Source: JBLXBZ01 sp048265185
Lineage (GTDB): Bacteria > Pseudomonadota > Alphaproteobacteria > Rhizobiales > Stappiaceae
Direction: 5' to 3'
Assembly (NCBI GenBank): GCA_048265185.1
Contig: JBLXBZ010000008.1
Span: 70,492 to 134,491 of the forward strand
Length of the DNA stretch: 64,000 nucleotides
Shown here: positions 32,688 to 41,670 of the stretch, in pieces
Numbering within the stretch: position 1 is the stretch's first letter
Layout of the letters: the number at the start of each line of letters is the position of its first letter
Made by a program: the position numbers and the translations under genes
Notes under the pieces: model-generated
The model's database searches: none
What the model saw: only the letters and a program-made list of their open reading frames with translations
Told to the model about the DNA's origin: nothing

Positions 32688-33872
32688 ATGCAGGACACGA
32701 TCGCGATTATTGGAGCAGGGCAAGCGGGCGCTCAAACGGCGCTTTCTCTGAGGCAAAGCGGGCATCAAGGCCCGATTGTCCTTTTCGGCGACGAGGATCA
32801 CCCTCCCTATCAACGCCCGCCATTATCGAAAAAGTTTCTTTCGGGCGATATGGAGGCGGAAGGGCTTTGGCTTCGGCCGGACGCCTTTTATGAAAAGAAC
32901 GATATCTCATTGCGCTTGTCTTCCAGCGTTCGCTCGCTAAACGTGTCTGAAAGGGTGGTCGCCCTGGAGGATGGTTCGCCGGTTCCTTTTGATCGGGCGG
33001 TTCTCGCCACCGGAACTAGGGCGCGAATGTTGTCGCTGCCGGGCGCTGAGCTCGCCGGCGTCGTAACATTGCGCGGCATTGGCGATGTGGAGGTGATCCG
33101 GGAGCTCCTTTCGAAACCGTGTAAAGTGGCGATTATCGGCGCTGGTTATATTGGTCTTGAAGTGGCGGCGGTGGCGCGGTCGCTCGGACATGAGGTTTGC
33201 GTTCTTGAGGGACGGGAGCGGGCGATGCAACGGGTGGTTTCTCCGTTGATTTCTAGGTTTTATGAAAAGCTTCATCGTGAGCAGGGCGTTGACTTGAGGT
33301 TCGGGGCGGCGATTGAAGCGCTGGAGGGTGAGGAGCGGGTGCAAGCGGTGCGTTTGGCCGGCGGCGAAAGAATTGCTTGCGACTTGGTGCTGGCGGCCGT
33401 GGGCGCGGCGCCAAATGATGAAATCGCTGCGGAGGCCGGTCTGGAAGTGGATGACGGGGTCTTGGTGGATGCTGGCGGCGCGACGTCTGATCCCGCGATT
33501 TTCGCCGTTGGCGACTGCACCCGGTTTTATTCGGGACGCTATCGGCGCTCCATTCGATTGGAGAGCGTGCAGAACGCTATTGATCAGGCGAAAATCACGG
33601 CGAAAACCATGACCGGGGCCGATGAGGACTATGATCCAATTCCATGGTTCTGGTCTGATCAGTATCATGTCAAATTACAGATCGCCGGTCTGTCGCAAGG
33701 TTATGACGAGGTGCGCGCCGTTGGCGACGTGGAGGCGGGCGCCTTTTATGTGGCCTATCTCAAGGATGAGCAGTTGATCGCCGTTGACAGCGTCAATCAC
33801 CCTCGTTCTCACATGATGGCGCGCCGCCATCTTGGGGAGCGGTGGCGGGACGATCTGCTGCCGCCGGCGTGA
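32688..33872 (+). CDS. FAD-dependent ferredoxin reductase-like oxidoreductase
   Basis: The 394-residue protein has an N-terminal FAD Rossmann motif (IIGAGQAGAQTALSLRQSGH), PYQRPPLSKKFLSG, a second NAD-binding motif (VAIIGAGYIGLEVAAVARSLG) and the FAD motif FAVGDCTRF, then a C-terminal domain with IPWFWSDQYHVKLQIAG. These place it with putidaredoxin/rhodocoxin reductases that pass electrons from NAD(P)H to a small ferredoxin. No ferredoxin or oxygenase is adjacent, so its partner is unknown. TTGGAGACGGCT precedes the ATG at 32688. Confidence 0.9.
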   Translation: MQDTIAIIGAGQAGAQTALSLRQSGHQGPIVLFGDEDHPPYQRPPLSKKFLSGDMEAEGLWLRPDAFYEKNDISLRLSSSVRSLNVSERVVALEDGSPVPFDRAVLATGTRARMLSLPGAELAGVVTLRGIGDVEVIRELLSKPCKVAIIGAGYIGLEVAAVARSLGHEVCVLEGRERAMQRVVSPLISRFYEKLHREQGVDLRFGAAIEALEGEERVQAVRLAGGERIACDLVLAAVGAAPNDEIAAEAGLEVDDGVLVDAGGATSDPAIFAVGDCTRFYSGRYRRSIRLESVQNAIDQAKITAKTMTGADEDYDPIPWFWSDQYHVKLQIAGLSQGYDEVRAVGDVEAGAFYVAYLKDEQLIAVDSVNHPRSHMMARRHLGERWRDDLLPPA

Positions 33873-33890
33873 CGCGCCGTCGGTTTCAAG

Positions 33891-34688
33891 CTAGCTTCGG
33901 TCCGTGTTCTGTAGGATTAATTGGGCGACCGCTTGCGGCTCCTCCAAATGCGGCATATGGCCGACGCCTTCGAATATATGAGCGGCGAACAGCCCGGGCA
34001 ACTTTTGGGCTTGGCGCACCGGCAGCACGCGGTCCTGAACGCCCCAGATAACCTTTGTCGGAATGTTGAGCGCGGCAAGGGCGTCAAGATCGAGAGTGCG
34101 CTGGCGCAGCCCATCGAGAATGGCTTCGGCGATTTCCTGCAAGGTTTCAATAGCCCCCGGACGGGCGTGAGCTGTGCGCACATGAGCTGCGAGTTTGCGT
34201 GGAAGAATATGCTCAAACCCAAAAAACTGCTCCAGCAGCGGTTCGATTTCGTCAAGCGCGCTGGCTTTGGCGAAGCGGCGCAGCAGCTGGTGGTTGATTT
34301 CAGAGCCGAAGCCGCCGGGCGCCAAAAGGGTCATGCTGGCGATTCTCTCTGGCGCTTGCAGGGCCGTCAACGCCGCTACGGCGCCGCCCATGGAATGACC
34401 AATAAGGTGAACGCGCTCAAGGTCCAGCGCGTCAAGGGAAGAGCTGACAGCTTTGGCCGAAACGCCGGCGTGACCAATGCGTGGCCAGTCAAGCGCTTTG
34501 CCGTGGCCGGGAAGGTCAAAAGAAATAGTGCGCCTTTTGGTTTGCAGCGCCGTCTGGAGATTGAGCCACGTCAAAGTGTCACCGGCGAATCCATGCAGGA
34601 AGATGAGCGGGACGTCGCCGCGTTCTCCCATTTCAACGAAGGGAAGGGCTTTTACAGGCGGTTCGGGAAGAAATTCGTGGGTCGGCAT
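33891..34688 (-). CDS. Alpha/beta hydrolase
   Basis: The 265-residue protein starts MPTHEFLPEPPVKALP and shows the HG oxyanion strand (PLIFLHGFAGDTLTW), the nucleophile elbow GHSMGG and a C-terminal His in VGHMPHLEEPQAV, the standard catalytic order of the fold. A frame upstream to 34760 exists, but AAGGACTGG just before 34688 and family alignment support the shorter form. It resembles the acyl-hydrolase group that includes acetoin-dehydrogenase-linked proteins. Substrate is unknown. It is convergent with the flavoprotein gene, 18 bp apart. Confidence 0.88.
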   Translation of the reverse strand: MPTHEFLPEPPVKALPFVEMGERGDVPLIFLHGFAGDTLTWLNLQTALQTKRRTISFDLPGHGKALDWPRIGHAGVSAKAVSSSLDALDLERVHLIGHSMGGAVAALTALQAPERIASMTLLAPGGFGSEINHQLLRRFAKASALDEIEPLLEQFFGFEHILPRKLAAHVRTAHARPGAIETLQEIAEAILDGLRQRTLDLDALAALNIPTKVIWGVQDRVLPVRQAQKLPGLFAAHIFEGVGHMPHLEEPQAVAQLILQNTDRS

Positions 34689-34871
34689 AATCCAGTCCTT
34701 GCAATGGCGAAGTTCATGACATGTAAAAGCGTTATCGCCAGTTCCGGTCAATGACGACATTCATTAACCAGCGGGAAAACTCTATCGCGCAAAAAGCTTG
34801 TTCGCCATGGGTTGACATCTGCGGCGTGGGAAGACATGCGTCTTTAAATCGATTTAATTCTGGAGATGATT

Positions 34872-35798
34872 ATGCCTGAGCTTCTTTGCCTTGGTGAGGC
34901 GATGATTGAATTCAATCAAACAGAACCGGGCGGGATGTATATGCAAGGGTTTGGCGGCGACACGTCAAACACGGCCATCGCCGCCGCGAGGCTGGGTGTT
35001 GCGACAGCTTATATGACCCGGGTTGGCGCGGACGCTTTTGGCGATCTTCTTGTTGAGTTGTGGGAGCGGGAGGGGCTTTCTTGCGCCCATGTCACTCGCG
35101 GCGCTGGCGAGCCCACCGGCGCTTACTTCGTGACCCATGGGCCGGATGGGCATCGTTTCAGTTATCGTCGGGCAGGTTCCTCCGCCAGCTTGATGACGCC
35201 GGCGGATCTGGGAGACAATTTCCCTCATGGCGCGAAGGCTCTGCATGTGTCCGCCATTAGCCAAGCGATTTCATCGTCGGCTTGCGACACTGTTTTTGAA
35301 GCCATAGAACGGATGCATGTGGCGGATGGGCTTGTTTCCTATGACACGAATTTGCGTTTGCTGTTGTGGCCGCTCGCCCGCGCCCGCGCCATCGTCAAGG
35401 AAACGATCTCCATGAGCGACATCGTGCTTCCAGGGCTGGATGACGCGATGCTTCTCACCGGTCTTGAACAGCCTGACGCCATCGCCGACTATTTTTTGCG
35501 GCTTGGGGCGAAGGTCGTCGCCCTGACCATGGGAGAGAAGGGCGTATTGGTGGCGACGGAAAACGATCGGAAAACCATTGACGCCTTTCAGGTTAAAGCC
35601 GTTGACGCGACAGGGGCGGGGGATGCTTTCGACGGAGCGTTTCTCAGCCGTTATTTGCGACAGGCGGACCCCTTCGCCGCGGCGCGATACGCCAACGCCG
35701 CCGCCGCGCTTTCTGTGCAAGGCTATAGCGCGGTGGCGCCATTGCCGCGTCAAGCGGAGGTGGAGGCCTTCTTGAAGGGGCATGGGTGCGCGCTCTGA
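34872..35798 (+). CDS. PfkB-family carbohydrate kinase, 2-dehydro-3-deoxygluconokinase-like
   Basis: The protein of about 308 residues has the PfkB signatures: a glycine-rich N-terminal motif (GGDTSNTAIAAARLG) and the C-terminal VDATGAGDAFDGAFL with catalytic Asp. It also has LLCLGEAMIEF at the start and SYDTNLRLLLWPL, typical of KDG kinases that phosphorylate 2-keto-3-deoxygluconate in sugar-acid breakdown. GGAG six bases before the ATG at 34872 favours it over 34866. No sugar-acid genes are adjacent, so the substrate is tentative. Confidence 0.85.
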   Translation: MPELLCLGEAMIEFNQTEPGGMYMQGFGGDTSNTAIAAARLGVATAYMTRVGADAFGDLLVELWEREGLSCAHVTRGAGEPTGAYFVTHGPDGHRFSYRRAGSSASLMTPADLGDNFPHGAKALHVSAISQAISSSACDTVFEAIERMHVADGLVSYDTNLRLLLWPLARARAIVKETISMSDIVLPGLDDAMLLTGLEQPDAIADYFLRLGAKVVALTMGEKGVLVATENDRKTIDAFQVKAVDATGAGDAFDGAFLSRYLRQADPFAAARYANAAAALSVQGYSAVAPLPRQAEVEAFLKGHGCAL

Positions 35799-36314
35799 GC
35801 TTTTTTTGAGAGAGGTGGCGCTTCAGGCGCTGTTTTCATCTCCTGCGCCGCAGGAATTAAGAATTTTCCAGAGTCATGCGTTTATTTATATTAGCGGAAA
35901 CTTAACGCGTGATGGAGGTGGGGAAAAATGAAAAGAGTGCGAGTTTCGTTCGTTGCGGCGGCGTGCGGGTAAGCGCTGGTTTGCGTTCGGCCTGGGCGTT
36001 GGACGCGAAGGGTTTACATGGTCGGGCTGGACGCCGCCGTCTGAAGTGCGCGTATGTGAAGTGAAAAAGAGGCGGAAATGCCGGTCTTCGTCAAAGGCGG
36101 TCTCAAGAATCCGTTGGGAGCGCGCGTTTTATATCTGGGCGGCGCCGAATACCGTTGCTTTATCGCCGTCGAGACAAGATCGAGAACATGTTCGGTAGGC
36201 TCAAGGACTGGCGCCGCATCCATATCCGCTATGGCCGCTGCGCCCACATCTTCATGTCTGCCATCTGTATCGCCGCAACCGTAATCTTCTGGCTAGAATC
36301 AATGAGCCTTGAGC
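35799..36314. other. Degenerate intergenic region with an IS remnant
   Basis: These 516 bases hold no intact gene. At 35930 an ATG with a strong GGAGGTGGGG ribosome site encodes only MKRVRVSFVAAACG before a stop, which looks like the beginning of a lost exported protein. An IS5-type transposase tail lies at 36155-36295. The region appears to be a decayed insertion site. Confidence 0.45.
36155..36295 (+). mobile_element. IS5-family (IS427-like) transposase C-terminal remnant
   Basis: The frame reads LYRRRDKIENMFGRLKDWRR, then CAHIFMSAICIAATVIFWL, the conserved C-terminal end of IS5-group DDE transposases including the last catalytic Glu region (IENMFGRLKDWR). Only about 47 residues remain; the N-terminal part, other catalytic residues and clear terminal repeats are missing. 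It is a fossil, not mobile. Confidence 0.8.
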
Positions 36315-36845
36315 CTAATTCATGTCTTCGGGCAGGGTGGGAAGGGGAATGACGCCAATCCCCTCGTCCACCAAAGCTTCAACGTCATCGCGGGAAGCTT
36401 CGCCGTAGATGCCGCGCTTATCCGCTTCGCCGTAGTGGATCTTCCGCGCTTCTTCGGCGAATTTCGGTCCCACGTAATCCGACGTGGCCATGAGCTCTTT
36501 TTTTAGCTCGCGTATTTTCTCAAAAACCTCCGCCACTTGCGCCGGGACTTCAGCGCCTGCGGGAGCCGTCCCGAGCGAAGAGGCCACGGCGGCGGACGGG
36601 GACGTGTCCGTCAACGATCCCGCCGGCGCGGCTTCAGGCGCCGCGTCTCTCTTTTCCTGACGGTTCATTTCTTTCTTGCGCGAGGTGGCCACAGCGGGCG
36701 CCATGAGTTGTTTCTCCACCTTATCCGCCCCGCACACTGGGCAGGTCAGCAGGTTACGCGCGTTTTGAGCGTCAAAGTCAGCGGAATTGCGAAACCATCC
36801 GTCAAAGGAATGCCCCGCGGCGCATACAAGTGAATAATGGATCAC
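36315..36845 (-). CDS. DUF1178 family protein
   Basis: The 176-residue protein begins MIHYSLVCAAGHSFDGWFRN with CPVCGADKVEKQLMAPAVAT, giving the conserved Cys/His positions of DUF1178 (Cys8, His12 and the CPVC pair), likely a small zinc site. The C-terminal half is helical and ends in IGVIPLPTLPEDMN. The function is unknown. Its start overlaps the stop of the nitrilase-family gene by four bases. The order grxC-nitrilase-DUF1178 is conserved in Alphaproteobacteria. Confidence 0.9.
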   Translation of the reverse strand: MIHYSLVCAAGHSFDGWFRNSADFDAQNARNLLTCPVCGADKVEKQLMAPAVATSRKKEMNRQEKRDAAPEAAPAGSLTDTSPSAAVASSLGTAPAGAEVPAQVAEVFEKIRELKKELMATSDYVGPKFAEEARKIHYGEADKRGIYGEASRDDVEALVDEGIGVIPLPTLPEDMN

Positions 36846-37699
36846 AAGAACGGCTCCTGGCGTCCGGATTGATCATACTCAAATGGTTCAAAGGCGCGCT
36901 CATTTGCAAGCGCGGGAATACGTTGGCGCGCTTCATCCGCTTTGGCGGGGTCAATTAGCGCCATGGCGAATCCCGGCTCATCGCCATCGCATTCGCCTAT
37001 CACCTCTCCCCAAGGAGAGACGATCAAGCTGTGACCAAAAGTTTCCCGGCCATCCTCATGCTTGCCGCCTTGCGCCGCCGAAATCATATAGGCTCCATTC
37101 TCTATCGCTCGAGAGCGTTGCAGCACGTGCCAATGCGCTTCTCCCGTGGGGCGGGTGAAGGCGGCGGGAGCGGTCAAAACTTTCGCGCCCGCTTTCGCCT
37201 GCGCCCTAAATAATTGCGGGAAGCGCACGTCATAACAAATCGCCACGCCAATTCGGCACCATGGAGAAACGACGAGAGGACAGATTGAGCCGGGTTGATA
37301 AGTCGCGGACTCGCGCCAGGTTCCGCCATCGGGCAAATCCACGTCAAACATATGAATTTTATCATAGCGCGCCGTTATCTCTCCGCTCCGGGAAATAAAA
37401 TATCCCCGGTTAGCCGCCTTGTCTTCACCCGTACGAACGGCGAGCGAGCCAATATGCAAAATAACGTCCAGCTCTTTGGCCAGCGCTTGAAAAACGCGCA
37501 GCCCGTTATCCTCATCCTCATACGCAATCCGACTGAATAGTTTATCGCGCCCTCGGACCAGAAGATTCGTCATTTCAGGGGTTTGAATATAATCCGCGCC
37601 CGCCGCCGCCGCGGCGCGGATCAAGGCGCAGGACTGCTCAATATTAACGTCTATATTTTCGCAGGACCTAAGCTGAATAACCGCAGCTTGAAACATCAT
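36842..37699 (-). CDS. Carbon-nitrogen hydrolase (nitrilase superfamily, Nit1-like)
   Basis: The 285-residue protein has the Glu-Lys-Cys triad: E42 in QTPEMTN, Lys in YDKIHMFDVDLP and Cys in GVAICYDVRFPQLFR. The overall pattern resembles the Nit1 branch, which removes deaminated glutathione; other amide substrates are possible. It lies in a minus-strand cluster between glutaredoxin (61 bp upstream) and DUF1178 (4-bp overlap), and a link to thiol metabolism fits the neighbouring glutaredoxin. Confidence 0.88.
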   Translation of the reverse strand: MMFQAAVIQLRSCENIDVNIEQSCALIRAAAAAGADYIQTPEMTNLLVRGRDKLFSRIAYEDEDNGLRVFQALAKELDVILHIGSLAVRTGEDKAANRGYFISRSGEITARYDKIHMFDVDLPDGGTWRESATYQPGSICPLVVSPWCRIGVAICYDVRFPQLFRAQAKAGAKVLTAPAAFTRPTGEAHWHVLQRSRAIENGAYMISAAQGGKHEDGRETFGHSLIVSPWGEVIGECDGDEPGFAMALIDPAKADEARQRIPALANERAFEPFEYDQSGRQEPFL

Positions 37700-37760
37700 T
37701 TGACTACACCGAGGGTCAAGGGCGAAACCATAAATCAGCGCGCTCTGTTCTCACGTTGCC

Positions 37761-38018
37761 TCACGCCGCCAACAAATCGTCCAATTTACCACTGCGTTCC
37801 AAATCCATAAGGTCGTCACAGCCGCCAACATGGGTCTCCCCAATAAAAACTTGCGGGAATGTGGCCCGTCCGCCGGAACGCTGAATCATTTCAGAACGAA
37901 GCGCCGGTTCGAAAGTCGCGTCCAGTTCCTGAAAAGCGATTTCCTTTTTTTGCAGCAAACGTTTCGCCGCCGTACAAAATCCGCACATTTGACGAGTGTA
38001 AATCACGACATTGGCCAT
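37761..38018 (-). CDS. grxC: Glutaredoxin 3
   Basis: The 85-residue thioredoxin-fold protein begins MANVVIYTRQMCGFCTAAK. The active site is CGFC rather than the common CPYC. It has the cis-Pro loop ATFPQVFIG and the GSH-binding GGCDDLMDLE. It reduces disulfides and glutathione mixed disulfides in the cytosol. The start at 38018, preceded by AAGGGA, is chosen over an in-frame ATG at 38051 from family length. Confidence 0.93.
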   Translation of the reverse strand: MANVVIYTRQMCGFCTAAKRLLQKKEIAFQELDATFEPALRSEMIQRSGGRATFPQVFIGETHVGGCDDLMDLERSGKLDDLLAA

Positions 38019-38151
38019 AGCAGATCCCTTGATAACCGCGTCCAAAAGCATAAAGTTGAGGCTCTGTATATTGGCATATTGGCGTCGAGAACAAGTCCTT
38101 CTCGATATTTACCGCCTTCGGCGCATGATGCCCGTCTCTTTCAGGTAAGCG

Positions 38152-39081
38152 TCATTGCAATGGCTCATTCGCGTGAGCGCGCGCGAAAGTCAATACGTCC
38201 ACTTCCTTCGCGCCGGCGCTCAACAGCGTTTTCGCGCAAGCGTTCATGGTCGCTCCCGTGGTGTAGACGTCGTCGATTAAAACCACGCGGCGCCCGAGGA
38301 TCTCTCCAAGACGTTCCTGTGGGACGGCGAAAGCGCCGCGAACGTTTTCCATGCGCGCGCGCGCCGATAGTCCCACCTGATTACGGGTCGGACGCTGACG
38401 GAGCAAAGCGTCCAGTCGGACCGGAGCGTTTTGCGTCTCCCCAAGGGCGCGCGCGAGCAGCGCCGCCTGATTATACCGCCGTCGCCACAGCCGTCCCCGG
38501 TGCAGCGGCACCGGCGCAAGCAAAGGGCGGTCCGCCAGCAGCTCCGCCCCCGCCCTCGCCATCCACACAGCCATTAGCTTGGATAGTTCCGGCCGGTCGC
38601 CATATTTCAGCATATGAACCATATCGCGCGCCGGCCCCTCAAAAGCGACAGCGGATCTGGCCCTGCCAAATATCGGCGGAGCGGCGATCGCCGCAGGCGA
38701 AACGGCGTCCGGTCCCAGATCATAAGCGAAGGGCAAGCCAAGACGCGCGCACCAAGGCGGAGACAAAAAAATCGTTTTTCTCCAGCAGGACGCGCATAAT
38801 GCGTCCTCATCGCCGGTAAACCGACCGCAAGCGCCGCAAGTAGGAGGAAAAACCAAATCGGCAGTTTTTCTGAGCAGTCGCAATGACCACGCGCCCCGCG
38901 CGAATGTTTCAGACGCCAGAGCCTCAGGCGCCAGAATCTCAAGAGGCTGCGTCCTCAAGTCCGGCTTTCCAGAGGGGAGCGTCGGCGCTTCGCTTGAGAC
39001 GTCCGTGAGCGGAAGATAATTTTCTCCCTCTTCAGTTTTCTTGTGCAGTTTCCGAAGATTCAGGCGACTTAACCATCCCAT
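38152..39081 (-). CDS. comF: ComF family phosphoribosyltransferase-like protein
   Basis: The protein of about 309 residues has an N-terminal extension of roughly 65 residues, a zinc-finger-like FPPTCGACGRF...CASC block, and a C-terminal PRTase domain with VVLIDDVYTTGATMNACAKT, the PRPP-binding motif. ComF proteins are linked to DNA uptake in competent species, but in most Alphaproteobacteria their role is unproven. It is divergent from the methyltransferase gene (74 bp). Part of the N-terminal extension may be non-coding if a later start is used. Confidence 0.88.
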   Translation of the reverse strand: MGWLSRLNLRKLHKKTEEGENYLPLTDVSSEAPTLPSGKPDLRTQPLEILAPEALASETFARGAWSLRLLRKTADLVFPPTCGACGRFTGDEDALCASCWRKTIFLSPPWCARLGLPFAYDLGPDAVSPAAIAAPPIFGRARSAVAFEGPARDMVHMLKYGDRPELSKLMAVWMARAGAELLADRPLLAPVPLHRGRLWRRRYNQAALLARALGETQNAPVRLDALLRQRPTRNQVGLSARARMENVRGAFAVPQERLGEILGRRVVLIDDVYTTGATMNACAKTLLSAGAKEVDVLTFARAHANEPLQ

Positions 39082-39155
39082 GCCCCGCTTGCTCCCTTGC
39101 CCTGCAAGCCTCAAGATACCATAACCATCCGTAAATGCGTCAACCGGAACATATT

Positions 39156-40094
39156 ATGCCAAGGCCTTCCGATAATTCCGCTTTGTTTGATCGCGCCTGC
39201 GCGCTCATGCGCCGTCAGCGCGCCCGCCGGATGTCGCATGACGGCGCCGACTTTCTTTTGCGCCGGGCCGCCCAAGAAACAATAGAGCGGCTGGCGGTGG
39301 TCAGCAGGCAATTTGACGTGGCGTTGGAGTTGGGGGGACATGAAGGGCAAGTCACCCAGGCCCTTGAGCAATTGCCCAATGTCAGCTCTGTGCTTCAAGG
39401 CGACGTGGTCTCTTCCTCCGGCGACGCCGGTCAAGCGGCGCTGGTCTTGAGAGAGGACCTGCTGCCCTTTGCGCCGGAGAGCCTGGATCTGATCGTCAGC
39501 GTCTTGACGCTTCACACGGTCAACGACCTTCCTGGCGCGCTGATTCAAATGCGCAAGGCTCTGAAGCCTGATGGTTTGCTGCTGGCGTGTTTACCCGGCG
39601 GGGAAACGCTCTGTGAGCTGCGCGATACGCTTTTGCAAGCGGAGCTGGAAATAACGGCGGGGGTCACGCCGCGCGTTTCTCCCTTCGCCGGCGCTCGCGA
39701 TATGGGGGCGCTTCTGCAACGCGCCGGTTTCGCGCTGCCGGTGGCGGATCAGGATCGCATTATCGTGCGCTATGATCACTTATTCGATCTCATGAAAGAT
39801 TTGCGTGCTATGGGCGCCACCAATATTTTGACCGAGCGTAGCAAAAAACCGGCCTCGCGCATGCTTTTTCAACGCGCTGCGGAACTCTACGCGCAAAAAT
39901 ACAGCGACCCGGACGGGCGCGTGCGCGCGACATTTGATCTGGTGTCCCTGTCAGGATGGGCGCCGCATGAGGATCAGCAAAAACCGCTGGCTCCAGGGTC
40001 GGCGAAAATAAGGCTGGCTGACGCGCTGGGCGCTAAAGAATACTCAGCAGGTGAAAGTCACGGGCGCAATCACAAAAGCTCTAAAGAAAATTAA
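39156..40094 (+). CDS. Class I SAM methyltransferase, BioC/NDUFAF5-like
   Basis: The 312-residue protein starts PRPSDNSALFDRACALMRRQ and has the SAM-binding VALELGGHEGQVTQAL and SLDLIVSVLTLHTVNDLPGAL, with the second-half block DLMKDLRAMGATNIL. That layout matches the alphaproteobacterial NDUFAF5-like/BioC-type family, whose mitochondrial member acts on complex I Arg hydroxylation. The glycine motif is ELGGHEG rather than the usual ExGxGxG. Substrate is unknown. It is divergent from comF and convergent with the Flp pilin gene. Confidence 0.85.
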   Translation: MPRPSDNSALFDRACALMRRQRARRMSHDGADFLLRRAAQETIERLAVVSRQFDVALELGGHEGQVTQALEQLPNVSSVLQGDVVSSSGDAGQAALVLREDLLPFAPESLDLIVSVLTLHTVNDLPGALIQMRKALKPDGLLLACLPGGETLCELRDTLLQAELEITAGVTPRVSPFAGARDMGALLQRAGFALPVADQDRIIVRYDHLFDLMKDLRAMGATNILTERSKKPASRMLFQRAAELYAQKYSDPDGRVRATFDLVSLSGWAPHEDQQKPLAPGSAKIRLADALGAKEYSAGESHGRNHKSSKEN

Positions 40095-40112
40095 ATGTGT
40101 CGGCGCGCGATA

Positions 40113-40334
40113 TCAACCAAGCGCGGCGTTGAAAGCTTCGCTCAGCGCCCCGAAAACATCGCTGTTCAATTGCGAGCCAATCGCCCCGATAGCGGTTACG
40201 ATCGCTAATGTGATCAACCCGGCGATGAGCACGTACTCCACCGCCATCGCGCCGTTTTCATCCGCCCTGAAAAGCGAAAGCTTTCCGTTTGGTGAAACCG
40301 GCTCGCGCGTTACGTCAAAGGGTGATTTCGTCAT
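40113..40334 (-). CDS. Flp-family type IVb pilin
   Basis: The 73-residue prepilin has a hydrophilic leader, the processing site ENG|AMAVEYVLIAGLI with Glu at +5, and a hydrophobic helix (LIAGLITLAIVTAIGAIG). Flp pilins are cut by TadV/CpaA and form tight-adherence pili. The leader of about 29 residues is long for this family. No tad/cpa genes are near, so this is an orphan pilin copy or serves a distant locus. Confidence 0.88.
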   Translation of the reverse strand: MTKSPFDVTREPVSPNGKLSLFRADENGAMAVEYVLIAGLITLAIVTAIGAIGSQLNSDVFGALSEAFNAALG

Positions 40335-40395
40335 TGCCCGTGCCCTGTTTGTCGGTTCGCAGTCTTTTCAACCGAAGAGCTTTAAGGGCGCGCAG

Positions 40396-40794
40396 TCAGA
40401 CCAGATCGATAAGGTGCGGAATCAATGGTTCATCCGCCGGCGGCATCGGATAGTCCCGCAACCTTACGGGGCGCACCCATTTCAACGCCTGTCCTTCTCG
40501 TCCGGTCGGCGTTCCCGACCATCTTCGGCAGACATACAATGGCATCAGCAAATGAAAATCATCGTAAGCGAAGCTCGCAAATGTTAATGGCGCGAGGCAC
40601 TCTTTTTTAACCGTAATGCCGAGCTCTTCCTCCAATTCACGGATCAAAGCTTCCTCCGGGCGCTCGCCATTTTCCACTTTTCCACCCGGAAACTCCCACA
40701 ATCCCGCCAGCGCCTTGCCTTCGGGGCGCTGGGCGATCAAAACACGATTGTCCGCGTCAAACAGCGCGCAGGCGCTCACAAGCACAAGTTTCAT
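40396..40794 (-). CDS. mutT: (Deoxy)nucleoside triphosphate pyrophosphohydrolase, MutT type
   Basis: The 132-residue Nudix protein has a perfect Nudix box (GGKVENGERPEEALIRELEE followed by ELGI) after LAGLWEFPGG. It begins MKLVLVSACALFDADNRVLIAQRPEGK, as MutT does. It is expected to remove 8-oxo-dGTP from the nucleotide pool. It lies downstream of argJ and the GNAT gene, a conserved arrangement in this class. Confidence 0.92.
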   Translation of the reverse strand: MKLVLVSACALFDADNRVLIAQRPEGKALAGLWEFPGGKVENGERPEEALIRELEEELGITVKKECLAPLTFASFAYDDFHLLMPLYVCRRWSGTPTGREGQALKWVRPVRLRDYPMPPADEPLIPHLIDLV

Positions 40795-40854
40795 ATTTCC
40801 CCGCGTTTCGTTCTTGGACGGCGCGTCAACCTTTGGCTTACCATATCCGTCAAA

Positions 40855-41670
40855 TCAATCGTGAAATTTGGCGCGCGGCGCTCGCCGATAATAATAATCG
40901 TAGCGTCGCTCAAGCCCGCAAGAGCGGTAAAGCTTAATGGCCGCGGCGTTGTCAGCTTGAACGTTCAGCGAGATCATTTGCGCGCCGCCCGCACGTCCCC
41001 ACCCCATGCACGTCTCTATGAGACGCCGTCCGGCGCCAAGCTGGCGCAATTCCGGCGCCACGAACACTTCATAGATCGAGACGATTGTTCCCTGCCTGAC
41101 GGCCAGCGCCACGGCTCCGTGACGCACGCCCTTCACAGTGAGACTGATAAAAGCTCTATCCCCCGTGACGGCGTTCAGCATTTTTAGCAAAACAGATTGC
41201 TGGCGGGCGTCCAATGCATTCAAACGCGACAACGCGTCGAACCAATCGCGGGGAACGCATGTCGCCTCGTCGAACACATCCGCCGCCGCCGCCGCCTCAA
41301 CAATCGGAAGAAGCGGCCCCGCCATGGCGTGAGAGCGATCAAACCGCTCCCACCCGCGCCGGTCAAGCTCACGGCTCACGCTGGCCGGCGTCAAAGGCGT
41401 GATCCGAATCACCGGCTCAATCGCTTGCCGGTGGTAAAGCCGGACGGCTTCGTCAATCCGCCCGGGCGCGTTCTCCTCATCCAACGGATCCAGAAAATTA
41501 ACCGAATTCGCCCGCTTGGTGTAGCCGCCGGCGAAACGGATCAGCCAGCTTCCGTCATGGACAAGCCTAAGACACGGCCAGCCGGTGAAACTGACAGCCT
41601 CCAGCCGGCGCGCCTCGTTTAGCGAGCAGTTAATCTGCGCCTCGGGAGCCTCGTCAGCTACGGTAGTCAC
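40855..41670 (-). CDS. GNAT family N-acetyltransferase
   Basis: The 271-residue protein has a C-terminal GNAT fold with the acetyl-CoA loop LRQLGAGRRLIETCMGW and a final NAAAIKLYRSCGLERRYDYYYR. The N-terminal 140 residues are an additional domain. The preferred start is GTG at 41670, which lies inside the argJ end with GGAG seven bases upstream (argJ stops at 41654), giving a 17-bp overlap. Its acceptor is unknown; the fixed position after argJ is seen in many Alphaproteobacteria. Confidence 0.85.
   Translation of the reverse strand: MTTVADEAPEAQINCSLNEARRLEAVSFTGWPCLRLVHDGSWLIRFAGGYTKRANSVNFLDPLDEENAPGRIDEAVRLYHRQAIEPVIRITPLTPASVSRELDRRGWERFDRSHAMAGPLLPIVEAAAAADVFDEATCVPRDWFDALSRLNALDARQQSVLLKMLNAVTGDRAFISLTVKGVRHGAVALAVRQGTIVSIYEVFVAPELRQLGAGRRLIETCMGWGRAGGAQMISLNVQADNAAAIKLYRSCGLERRYDYYYRRAPRAKFHD

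Noticed and set aside
37830..38819. 329-codon plus-strand open frame
   Set aside because: It lies antisense to grxC and comF, both firmly assigned; its product is Arg/Pro-rich low complexity typical of an opposite-strand shadow in GC-rich DNA.
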